Part shown: in pieces, positions 48,015-58,445 of the stretch
How positions within the stretch are numbered: position 1 is the stretch's first letter
Layout of the letters: the number at the start of each line of letters is the position of its first letter
Origin: Scedosporium boydii
Taxonomy: Eukaryota; Ascomycota; Sordariomycetes; Microascales; Microascaceae
Direction of reading: 5' to 3'
NCBI GenBank assembly: GCA_002221725.1
Contig: NJFT01000113.1
Coordinates: 1-64,000 of the forward strand
DNA length: 64,000 nt
Position numbers and translations under genes: made by a program
The notes under the pieces: generated by a model
Database searches by the model: none
What the model was told of the DNA's origin: nothing
What the model saw: only the letters and a program-made list of their open reading frames with translations

Positions 48015-49532
48015 GGAACAAGCACCAAGACCAACGACCACAGCAACGAGCAGGGCAACCAGCAACAGGAGAAGCCAATCCAGCAACTGAGGTGTACATA
48101 GCAGCCCAGGCAGCTCGCCAGGGGCGCTAGGGTTGGAGCTAGCGGGCCATCAAGGGAGCTCGAGACGGGGCAGAGATGGGAGACGGGAGACAGGAGACGA
48201 GAAGAATGCCAAAAATATGAAGCATAGCAAGTCACGTACGTACCTGGATATCTAGGATGGAGATGGAAATGAAGCTTTTGGAGAAGAAGATTGACCTTTT
48301 TGGGGATGCAATTGGGAGATGAAAGAGAGGAAGAAGGGAGAAGAAGGGAGAGATGCATACAATTGGAGTAGAAGTAGGTTGATGGGCCGACTATGTGTGT
48401 TGCTGTAGCCTGTGCTCGGTAGTCTCTAGACTTTCTGATCTCGGTCTCTAGGCCTAGGTCTGGACTCCGGCGTGGCATCCCGTATCCAGATCCAGCCATG
48501 GTTTGTTGTTGGATCAGGTCTATCTCGTTTAGTCCTTCATACGTCGCACGTATCAAGCTCTACGATACCTACACGTACTCTCAATTACAGGCACATACGA
48601 AGTACCATACGTAATGATAATGACATTCGCTTCGCAGTAGATCAATTCAATCATACGCTACACTACAATGACGCGCCATTACATCCCGGCTGCTGGCCCG
48701 CCCTGCCCGCCTTCTCTCGTCGCAGCATCCATGGTGGGGTTATTTCGCACAGGAATCGCCTGCGAATCGCCTGGTACAAATTAGAATCTGGCGCCGTATC
48801 TCGGCGCATGTAGCGGGGGAAACGGAACGTGCAGGGTTCATTCGACGAATCATCGTGCCTGGTCCCAGCAGAAGTTCGCCAGTCCGCTTCATACATCATG
48901 CAACTAATAAACACATGCGTCAGATAGGGAACGACTTCTTCGTGCTTCAGTCGAGTCGTATTCCGCAAAGGTACCCTCTTACGATAGGGCACCAACGGAT
49001 CCTGGGTTCTCGCCAATGTTGGTCGCTTCACTTTTGAAAAAAATCCTGCGACGTCTTGTTTGAGCCACCCAAATTGGACCCATGTCATAATATTCAACTT
49101 CTAATGGTTGATGTCAATGTAAGTTTAACCGTCCGTTAATATTAGCTACATAAAGCCACCCACGTTCGCGATTCACGCACGTAATGCCCGACATCCCTAA
49201 ATCTCGGGAACATGGTCCGCTCAGTTGGTACAGGGACCCTTGATAGAGCCCCAGCTGTCATCACATGTCGTAAGTCATAACCTGCAAACCAAAGACTCTA
49301 TACTCCAAGTAGTGCGAAGTAGTGTTGATGCCAACTCGGACTCGGGCGGCCTCAAAAGGGAATCATGCTTGCTGGTGGGGGTTAGGGGGTGGGTCCCAGA
49401 GCACCACCTACACTACTTTCGCAGTCCTTCCTAGAGAGGTGGTTGTCGTCAAGCCTCAAATGTTCCCGAATTCTCCAGAAAAGCCGCGGTTAGCCTTCGG
49501 GAACAAAGAGAAAAAAAAAAGAATGCTCGCCT

Positions 49533-50838
49533 CTATTCGTCAGATAATGGTATTATTGGAATGTGGGTTTTGCGCTCCCGGCTCTGCTCCCTCTTTATTC
49601 GTTGCCTTTTGAACATTTCCGCCACAGTCGGCTGCGGTTTCATCGATTTCGTCTCTCCCTTAATGCGAGGTGGTTCCGGTGGCGCCCGCGCTGCAGCTTT
49701 CGTCCCGAACGAGTGCATAAGCTCGCGGAATTCATTCGACGCCTCGTCACTATTCTCTTGTTCGTCGCCGCCACAGACCTTGACCATTCCGACTCCGTTC
49801 TTGTCTAATAGCCGGCTCCCGTTGATGTCCACGGCGTCCGGCGTGTCCGTAAGGTCGATCACTTCGTAGTCGCTATCGTCCGAATCGATGGTGATAACCT
49901 CCGTTTCTTTGCTTTGCTGAGTCTTGGTCGTGCTTTCTAATCGTGCCAACGCCGCCGCCGCTCGGAGTTCCCGCCCTCGTTGGCTTTGCGCAACTCTCGG
50001 CTTGGCCTTGGTTCGTTTTCCGTTTTCGAGCTTAACTCTTGCATCGTCGTCTCCACTTCCTAGTGCTACGCCGTTCGCCCCGAACTTTTTGAGAATGCGC
50101 TTCTCTTTCCTTTCCTTCCACGTGAGCGTGGTCGCGGCAGCTCTCCTCTTCCGGCCCCTGCTTCTTGTCTGGAATGTTCCGCCGCAAATGTGTTCTGGAA
50201 GATCTTCGCCCGTGAGAATTGTGGGCCTGTCAAATTGCCCGCTGCTGAGCTGTTGGCCTCTTCCCCAGAGTCCGTCGCCTACGTAGCCTTTGGACCAAAG
50301 CCCTTCCATATCCCGGGCGTACTGGTTACGTACTGCCCAGAATGCTCTGGAATGGTTCATCTGTTTGCAATGTGCGAGCCTAACAGAGAGAAAGATAGAG
50401 GAAAAAAGAAACATTAGCTAGTGAGCCCATTAAGCGGAAAAGAGAACCGAATGACCAACTCACTCATGCATCATGACCATCTGAACATAGTTAAACGGTA
50501 ACCATCTTCCCGTTCTTGTGCACTTCAGGACGAGCTGTATGACCTCTCCCGCATTGAAATTTCGCCCAACGAATTCCCGATTAGGCTCGTATTCCTCAAG
50601 CGACCGTACACTAATGTAGTTCTTCTTCATGATCGGAACTAGTCACCGGTCAACAACTGGTTGCTTCACGAGAAGGAGGAAAGTAGGCCGCTGAGATGTG
50701 CTCACCACACTGAGCCGCTATGCGCTCCAAAAAGTCCAACGCTATCGCCTCATCCCTGCCCGGCAGTGGTTTGATGAAGTCGATGTGCGGGTTAGGCGGC
50801 GCCTTCTTGACATTTAGTCGTTGGAATCCGAGTGACAT
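49533..50838 (-). CDS. wss1: Wss1-type DNA-dependent metalloprotease (WLM domain)
   Basis: Exons 50838-50706, 50638-50464 and 50379-49533 (minus) give 384 residues; introns of 67 and 84 bases, GT-AG, phases 1 and 2. The WLM metalloprotease domain covers ~1-150: LEEYEPNREFVGRNFNAGEVIQ, then the zinc site HELAHCKQMNH (102-112), split by the second intron, with catalytic Glu 103. VGDGLWGRGQQL (~136-147) resembles the SHP box that binds Cdc48. SUMO-interaction-like stretches VITID (264-268) and VIDLTD (276-281) lie in an acidic patch. Wss1 degrades proteins cross-linked to DNA in a SUMO- and Cdc48-assisted way; it is the fungal relative of SPRTN. The tail is basic. Confidence 0.93.
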
Positions 50839-51420
50839 GTTTGGTCTGTCGAGAGGATGTCTGCCCTGTCGTCGGGCTGGGTCTATTATCGCTGAACTTT
50901 GGTGGGAAGTGGAATGAGGAATTCAAGGCTGGTTCTGGGATGTTATTAGGAAGAGCGCACTTGGAGGAGATCAGAAAAGCCCAAAACGTTGGATGAGACG
51001 TTGATGAATCCGATGAGGCGAAGTCCGCGCCAGCATTATATGGTGGAGGGGTTAAGTCTCGCGAGATCACGTGATGCCGCGTTTCCCCTCGACTCAGAAT
51101 AACTGGAGGAACAAGAAATCTCACGAAGTAGCGAGGTCTATCTTCTCGTACTAAAGTAAGAAGTGAAAGATCTCATGAAAGCCAGACGAGGCTTTTTGTA
51201 TCTTCCCAAGATAAGTTGTAGTCCCGTCCATCCACAATCCGTGGATTCTTCATGGGGTTTCGGGAACGAAGAATGTCGACGACGAGGAAAGTCATCTCGA
51301 GGTCTCACAGTTAAATACTAGGAGCTGCTCAACAAAGACCACTTTTTTTTGACTAAGTCCGTTTCTCATGGGTATCATAAGTAATACATCAGTAATCGCA
51401 AACGCCACCGACCCTGCCCT
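50839..51420. other. Intergenic region between wss1 and vps71
   Basis: 582 bases holding the wss1 promoter and the vps71 3' region. A CACGAAGTA near-copy of the dispersed word lies near 51123. No gene seen. Confidence 0.6.
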
Positions 51421-52441
51421 TCAAATCCCATATCTCGTCACACACTCCTCGCGATGCAGATCAAGACAATCCAAAGCGCAAACCCTCGTCCCACACTTAG
51501 CGCACCTCACCTTCCCCCAATACCCACACACCGAGCAAAATATCCTCACGGGATACCTCGCATCCTCCTCCGTCAACCCCGCCCTCGCCTGCTTATAAGT
51601 CAGCGGCGGCACCGCCAGCAGCGCCCTAAGCTCCGCGTCTGAAGGTGTCTCCGGTACCCGAGCCGCAAGCAACGACTCGGCATCTCGCACGCCGTTAATT
51701 TGGAGCTGTTGTGGCTTCGCAGGTTCTTCTTTCTTGCCGTCGCCTTCGCCCATTTCTACGTCTTCCGTCGTTGGGGTCGGACTCGCTAGTGGTGTGAGCA
51801 CGGGAGGCAGAGACTCCGTCATGACGATGTCTGGTTGTGGTTTCGGTGTTCCCTTCGCAGAAGAGGAGGTCGACTTCGACGGGGCCACCGATTTCCGACG
51901 TGAGCTTGAGGATTTAGACGGTTGTTCCCTGACTGTCGCGAACACGTTCGATGAGGGGTTATTCTCCGCCAAGGCCTGCATCGCTTCGAAATCGTCCAAA
52001 TGGTTCGCAAACGTCTTCATACTCTGCAATATCTTTCGTACATTCGGTGTAGACTTTCCTTGTCCAGCTGAAATAAAACCATTTGATTAGTTCCTAAGAA
52101 GAAACAAAGAAGAAAAACAGAAGAAAGCGAAAAGAACGGAGAAGAGAGCCTCTTACAAACGAGGAACGAGTCGCAGACTTACCCCTTCCTTTCGCTGGCA
52201 CAGGAATGACAACATCCCTACTCCCCTCCTTATCCAACGCCTCAAGCTCCTTCCTCACCCTCGCTTCCTCCCTCGCAGTCTGGTCTGAGAAGCTTAATCC
52301 TTGGCCCCGCGCCGCTGCGCGCTTTCGCCCCGATGGTTGCAGTGCGGTCGTCGGGTTTGTCGCAAGGTCTGGAACGTAGGCCCACCCAGGCGCGGCGGTG
52401 GTCCTGGAGCTGGCGATTTCGATGACGCCGAAATTGTCCAT
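51421..52441 (-). CDS. vps71: HIT-type zinc-finger protein Vps71/Swc6 (SWR1 complex)
   Basis: Exons 52441-52183 and 52067-51421 (minus) give 301 residues; the 115-base intron is GTAAGT...TTTCAG, phase 1. The N-terminus carries the family motif APGWAYVPD (~residues 18-26). The middle is low-complexity Ser/Thr/Pro/Lys. The C-terminal ~38 residues are a complete HIT finger: CSVCGYWG, CAKCGTRVC, CLDLHREEC. Vps71/Swc6 (ZNHIT1 in animals) joins Arp6 in the SWR1 remodeller, which deposits H2A.Z. The start is the Met giving MDNFGVIEIASS; the frame is open upstream, but the extension does not fit the family. Confidence 0.9.
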
Positions 52442-52926
52442 GGTGTCAAGGGGGTGGCTGGGAGAAGAAGGAAAAGTAGGCCATGAAATATTGCTGGAGA
52501 GATGCAGCTCAGGATTTATGGTGAAAGGGAAGGTTTGATGGACAAGTTCTTCAGTGTGACGGTTAGAGATACTGTGGCTGAATGATTTATCCATACTGTG
52601 TAGTTCCACAACTACGTAATCTTGGGGAAGCATCATAATACAAGCAAGCCTACAACCAAACCAGACATCACCAATGTTAATGTAGACTTGAGAGGTGGGA
52701 CAAAAGTTCCGTGTGAAATCATAAAGACATCATGCCACTCATGGCTACCTAACGAAATGCATGTAGAAACCCCCTTTGGAAATTAGAAGGAAACCGGCAA
52801 AAAAAAAAAAAAAGAAAAAACCCAAGGCCCCTGTTTTGATACAAGCATGAATCCCCTTGATAAACCCATGCTAAATTTTAAAAGGATTTGTGAGAGAAGG
52901 AGGAAAAGACATCAACATTTAGCTTC
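52442..52926. other. Intergenic region between vps71 and pdi1, with poly(A) tract
   Basis: 485 bases: the vps71 promoter and the pdi1 3' region. An A-run at 52799-52813 (T-run on the coding strand of pdi1) lies about 115 bases past the pdi1 stop. No gene seen. Confidence 0.6.
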
Positions 52927-54662
52927 TTACAGCTCATCGTGACGGGCCTTCTCCTCGTCGGTCTTGGCCTCGGGCTCCTCCTTAGACTCATCAGCCTTCT
53001 TCTCGTCGGCCTTCTCCTCCGCGGGAGCCTCCTTCTCAGCGGAGACGTCGGCCTTGTACTTGCCGTTCTCCTTGATGAACTTAATGAGGTCCTCAACGGT
53101 GCGAGAGCCGCTATAGGTGACGGGGGAATCCTTGGCGCCAGCGGGGTAGAGCTTGATGGTAGGGAAGCCCTGAATCTCATCAGGGACGTCGTTGGCAGTG
53201 GCGTCAACCTTGGCGATGACGACCTTGTCCTTGAACTCAGAGTTGGCGTAGAGTCCGCCGAGCTCCTCATACTTAGGGGCGAGAGCCTTGCAGTGTCCGC
53301 ACCAGGGAGCGTAGAACTCAATCAGGACATCCTTGGTATCATCGAGAACAATCTGCTCGTACGACTTGGCGACAACGACGGTGACGGGCTCGTCGTTAGT
53401 CTCGGGAATAGGCTCAGACTTGATGCTGGGCTCAAGCTTGCCCTCGGCGAAGTCAGCAACGAAGGCAGCTATAGAGTCGTGGGTGATCTCCTTGTCCTGG
53501 TCGAAGGGGAACTTCTGATTCTTAGTCGTCTCCTGGATGGCGAACGAAGGGAACTTGTCGGTCTTGAGGTTCAGGTTGCCAGCGTGAGCACCGAATGCCT
53601 TTGCATCAATAGTGGCGAAGTTGATGACGCCACGGTACTTCTTGGCAACGGGCTTGAGAGCCTCACCAAGCTCCTCACGCTCCTCAGCGGTCTCGGCGAA
53701 GATGTAGGCGAGAGGGATACCAGCGGCCATGTAGCCGGCGTAGGTCTCAGGGCCAACCTCGCCAACGAGGGGAGTGGCACCGGTCTTGGCGAACTTCTCG
53801 ATCGCCTCAGCGTCGAACTTATCACCGGTGTAGGTGGTGACACCCTCATCGAACTGCTTGTAAAGGACGATGGCGGGAGGAACAACACCCTCCTGCTCGG
53901 CGAGGGCAGCGTCGTTGCTGGCACCGAAGACGTAGGTATCGCGGAGCTTCTCAGCAACGCCACTATAGACCTCGGCGGAGGTCTTGTCATCGGCGGCGTA
54001 GTAACCAACGAGGACGACCTTGTCGGCGGTCTTGAACTCCTCGAGGGTCTCCTTGGTGACGGAGGAAACAGCAGGCATAGACTGCTTAATCATGTAGGAG
54101 GTGATACTATGAGGGGGAGGAGCGCAACAAATGTTAGCTGCCTGTCGCAGATGGGGACTTCGGCGGAGGTATTGAGAAAAAACTTACGAAGCAGCCTTGC
54201 GCTGACCACCGTAAGGAGTAATGCTGTCAGGGCCACGGAAGACCTTGAGGGTGGGGTAGCCCTCAACACCATGCTTGGAGCAGAGCTCGGAATGCTCAGT
54301 GCAGTCAACCTTGACGAGCTTGATGCCCTTCTCCTTGAGGGAGGTGGCGGCCTCCTCGTACTCGGGGGCGAGGGCCTTGCAGTGTCCACACCAGGGAGCG
54401 TAGACTATTATTCACGAGGAAAGAAGTCAGTCAGTGTTTGGCAACTTCAGTAGCACAAGCCAATTGTCAAGGAATGGAGGGGCATGCGATAGCAAGCGAG
54501 GGATCCCCGAGGATGGAGCTACTCACACTCGGCTAGAACAAGCTCGTTGGCCTTGATAAACTCATCAAAGGTCTCGCCAGTAAGGGCAGTCACATCAGAC
54601 TCCTCGGCGGCGACAAGGGCCACCGTCGTGGCGAGGACACCGAAAAACTGCTTAAGATGCAT
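52927..54662 (-). CDS. pdi1: Protein disulfide isomerase
   Basis: Exons 54662-54527, 54404-54188 and 54106-52927 (minus) give 510 residues; introns of 122 and 81 bases, GT-AG, phases 1 and 2. A signal peptide is at 1-19 ([19 protein letters not shown]). The order is thioredoxin domain a with CGHC at 51-54, the inactive b and b' domains, domain a' with CGHC at 387-390, an acidic Lys/Glu tail and the ER-retention signal HDEL at the C-terminus. It forms and rearranges disulfide bonds in the ER lumen. Codon bias is strong, so expression is probably high, and the antisense strand is open for 504 codons as a result. I did not find a clear unfolded-protein-response element upstream. Confidence 0.98.
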
Positions 54663-56742
54663 CTTGATCTAAAGAAAAGGGGTATGAACGCAAAAGGGGT
54701 ATCAAGGGGGATGGGGGAAACACTTTCTGAGATGGGGGAAAATAGAAAGTCAAACAATTGGAGAATGGGGTGAAAAGGATGGGCTTTGTGAGGTTACAAG
54801 AGGAAGAGAGGGAGATGCTTTTCGGAAGGGTTGGTATTTATTTTTCCAGCTGATGGTTGGGGATCGATGATTGACCTGGAGCAACAAGAGGCAGAGTGGA
54901 TCTGGAGCTAGCAATTGAACAGGTGTCCCCTTCCCCATGCGGAATGCAGAGCTTGGAAGTAGCTTGTACTTGCACTCATACTCATACTGTGGCATGCCGC
55001 TGCCAGGAAGCCACTGGTTGACACCTTTACGTTGTACCTTTCTGGGACTCGAGGGAGCTGGAGTAAGCCTTGGGGAAGGCTTAACTGCTGTACTGATGTC
55101 AAGATGTGATAATGCTTTATCGATGTATACCGATGTCCCTCGGTCTGTCAATCTCCTCCATTAATCGAAGCAAACCGCACAGTGTTTCTGGTGATTGATT
55201 CAACAACTGCCAGGCTACGAAGGAAGTATTGGTCAATTGGGATTTGATCAAATTGTTGCCAACCCAAGGATTCCACCAACATTGATTGATTCACTGACGC
55301 GCTCTAATCCTGCACTTGAGCCACCAGGTCTGCCAACAAAAGACATTGATCAACCAATTCCAGCCCGAGTCAGCCGGCCGCCGCAATATTTAGGAGGCGA
55401 CCGTGGCCTTTCCACTGGAACATGGCCCGAATTAATAATTGCATCGCCTGGAGGCTGGCACACCCGTCTTACCCTTTGACAATGTAGCCTTACAGGTACA
55501 AAGACGGACCCACCCGCCCGCCTCGAGTCTCCAAAAATACACTGGTACAGCAGGGTACACAGTGTTCTGTACTGGTGATCTTCCCATCGCCTCAATGACG
55601 ATCCTCTCGAGGCATTGCTCAATTGATTGCTTGTCGCTCTAGTTGATGCGATTTTAGTTTTCAATGCGCTTCATAAATCGGCCAAGCTCAATGGCTTTGA
55701 GGCATTCGTACTTTATGTGAGTAAGGGTGCGAATCCTTTCACGTCGAGCTTCAAAGTCTGTGTGCATTCCGATCCAGACATGTATGTACTTCGAGCTGCA
55801 TCGCCTGACGGATCCGTCCCCCTGGCGCTTGGCGGCTGTGCCGTAACGGTGGGGCCCAGATGGCAGATAATCACCACTACACCAGGAAGAGGATACGTGG
55901 AACTGCGGAAGCGCACTCTAGAAAATCACACAAGGATATTATCGTCCGTCCGACAATGTAAATCCACCTATGATATGGATTCGACGGAGTTGTAGCCGAA
56001 TACCCCAGATATTTGCCTCGAGCAACCAAGCTCGGTCATCAATGTCAAGGAAATTAGGACTTGGAAATGGCGGCACAGAGGGGGTGATCTCTCTTAATAT
56101 ATTATGGAGTATCCTGCGCAAGTGCCAGGTGGACCAAGTACGGCGGGCCGGTGATAAGACCAGGCCTGTCAGTTGAGCTGCACGACAACGGTATTCTTTG
56201 GATGAAGGAAATCCCCCGCCGCCGTGGCCGCCGATTTCGCTCTTGTGAGCCCCCTCCGTTGCTAAAATCGCTCGAGAACGGGGAGATGCACCTGTCACCA
56301 CGGAAAGGGCAGTTCGCGATCCAGTCCTGAACCATGAAGACGACCACCCGAGTGGGGGCGTACAGTAGCGGGCCCAAGTCGTATCTTGCCTAACCGCATT
56401 TCGCTAAAGCTGTACAATCTAGGGAAAGAGAACAACTGACCCAGACGACCATCGGCGAAACCATCACGAGATGAAAAACTGTTCAAGAAAGAGTATTCCA
56501 GAAATGGTGCCTACAAATCTATTGCTAGAGAAGGGTGTTAGAGATGTTCTCCAAACGAAGAGTCAAAAACAAGTTGCACATCAAAAGAAGCCCCTGAAAT
56601 CGAGGGCGCAAGTCGAGAAGACCGTAGATAGTATTTAGTCTCCCATATCATTACACTTTCCTACGGATCACACCCATGCCATCCGTATATATCCCTCCCA
56701 GACCGCCTTTCGTATCCCCGCCCAGGTGTACTCCATTGACCC
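54663..56742. other. Intergenic region upstream of pdi1
   Basis: 2.08 kb between the pdi1 start and the last exon of the small membrane protein gene. Frames such as 55627-55995 plus look random. No gene or repeat family recognised. Confidence 0.55.
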
Positions 56743-57586
56743 TTATTTCGACCTCTTCTCCAGTTGATCAACTTTTTCCTCCAACGCCTGCAGATAAGTA
56801 CCGACTCGCTGAACTGACGCTTGAAGAGCCTATTGTGACGAAAAGACAAACACGAAAAGAAAACAGTTAGCACTCCATGCGCCTCATTTTTTTGCAGTCT
56901 TCCCAAAAAAAAGTTGAGCGAAAGAAGCGGCCAAATGTCCAAGTAGGCGGTCCATAAACGGCCAAAAGGGGGAATGAGGGGGGATAGATATCCTAATGTG
57001 AGTAAGAAGGGAAATTATGCGTGTAAAAAAAAGAAAAAGATAAAAACCGTGGCCCGTCTTTATGCAAATCTAGTCCCATGTATCTTGTTCTAGAGGAAGA
57101 AGATGCGGAAATAAAAAGAGGAAGCAATTAAACGTATGCAAAAAAGGGGCCGCTTCCGGATGAGGGGGGTATTATAAACGTGTAGTTTGGAAACGAAAAA
57201 GGGGAAATAGTCGTTATCTTAGATGGCGAAACGCACGTAAAGGTCCTCGAGGAGGAGATCGTTCGCGGTCTTGAATTCCTGGCGCACGTAGCTATAGGCG
57301 GCGAAGCCGGCAATCGTGGTGCCAGCAAAGAAACCGAGTATTCTAGAGAAAAAGGATGAAACCCCTGGTTAGTTCAAGCTGCCCACACGGTGAGAAGAGA
57401 GGCGGAGAGCCTCCCTTCCAAAAATAAGCGCAGTAAGAGGGAAGCTTACCCTGAGCGGAATGCGCCAACAGGCTTGCTGGCCGGAAGCGCAGCGGCGACC
57501 GAAGAGAGCCTGGACGACGTCTGGAAGCCGCGGGTGGTGAAGCCAGCGCGAAGGGCACGGCTGGCGGCGAGTATCCTTGGATTCAT
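56743..57586 (-). CDS. Small single-span membrane protein, probably mitochondrial
   Basis: Exons 57586-57450, 57342-57237 and 56829-56743 (minus) give 109 residues. Intron 1 is 107 bases (GTAAGC...CTCTAG, phase 2). Intron 2 is 407 bases (GTGCGT...CACAATAG, branch TGCTAAC, phase 0). The N-terminus (MNPRILAASRALRAGFTTRGFQTSSR) has Arg but no acidic residues, as in mitochondrial presequences. A membrane segment follows at ~47-65 (ILGFFAGTTIAGFAAYSYV), then NDLLLEDLYALQASVQRV and a short coiled coil (LQALEEKVDQLEKR). I recall similar short fungal proteins but cannot name a function. If intron 2 is retained, the protein ends after five other residues at 57219. Confidence 0.78.
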
Positions 57587-58445
57587 TGTGTCTGGGGGGT
57601 TTGGTTTTGTTCCTGGGAGGGGGATTTCCTGGCAGATTGGGGGGATGGGACGGGCCTTGGGTAAGGAAAGAAAAGAAGAAGGGGAAAGGGGAAACAAGAG
57701 ACAGATAAATTAACCAGGATATTTAAACGACACGACCACGACGCTGGTTGACACAGACGCACACACTTTGACACACACTCTCTCTCTGAGCGCAGGGTAC
57801 AGGAGCTAGACGCGGGATGGTTTGATGCCCGTGTTCGCAATATGTCGTTGGATTTCGGACGTGGTCTTCCCGGTGGTCTGATTGGCCCAATGGCAACTGC
57901 CGTTCGATATTTTTGAAAAATTTCCCACGATTCTGCACTTTCCCACACAAGCGCCACAGTAACGCCACCGCCCTTTCCTCCCCTGGGTCGTTCTCCGTCT
58001 TCCGACTCCTGCAAGTCAGGATATCCTTTTTCTCACCGCCATTAATAGGGGCCATCCATTGGGTCATCAAAGTCAAAGAGAATACGAGTCACACAGCCCA
58101 ACTTGCCTCAGACACGCCCCGTTCCTGAACTCTGACACGTGCTACAGCATTTTTAGCTCGTGGTGTGTCGATTTGCGACCAAGCTAAGCGGGCACTAACG
58201 TAGCGGGTTTTCGTTGATGGGGGTCCATCGCTTCATATTCTAGATTAGTTCAGATGGCTTTTGATAATGGACTGATGATGATATTCTTCGACCCCCTTTT
58301 TCTCTCGGAGCCTGATCTTCTCATACGTACTCCGTATGCAAGTTTATCTAAACTAGTGCAGGCATCAGGTGCTGCTCGTCGTCCTCGAGAATGTCGTCAC
58401 CAAGAGGAGCCTTAATGTACGTCAGATATCATGGTCATCCTCCTA
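57587..58445. other. Intergenic region upstream of the small membrane protein gene
   Basis: 859 bases; the promoter of the small membrane protein gene and the kel3 3' region. TACTCCGTA (58328-58336), a one-base variant of the dispersed 9-mer, lies here. No gene seen. Confidence 0.6.

Larger units (their letters stand above)
47558..48243 (-). other. Possible intron in the enolase 5' leader
   Basis: On the minus strand a strong donor (CCAG|GTACGT at 48243) is followed 686 bases later by a T-run and acceptor (TTTTTTTTCGCAG at 47558), 24 bases before the start codon. Leader introns are common in glycolytic genes of filamentous fungi. No transcript evidence is available, so this is an inference. 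Confidence 0.3.

Noticed and set aside
47969..48115. Possible short protein upstream of enolase (minus frames rich in Leu/Cys/Ser)
   Set aside because: The apparent membrane-like sequence comes from the GCAGACCAGA repeat and CT-rich promoter DNA.
52939..54453. 504-codon open frame antisense to pdi1
   Set aside because: It runs straight through a pdi1 intron and mirrors its codons (Leu/Gly/Val/Asp-rich). It is a codon-bias shadow of a highly expressed gene.
55627..55995. 122-codon plus-strand frame between pdi1 and the small membrane protein gene
   Set aside because: It resembles no family I know and opens with a non-ATG codon; probably chance.
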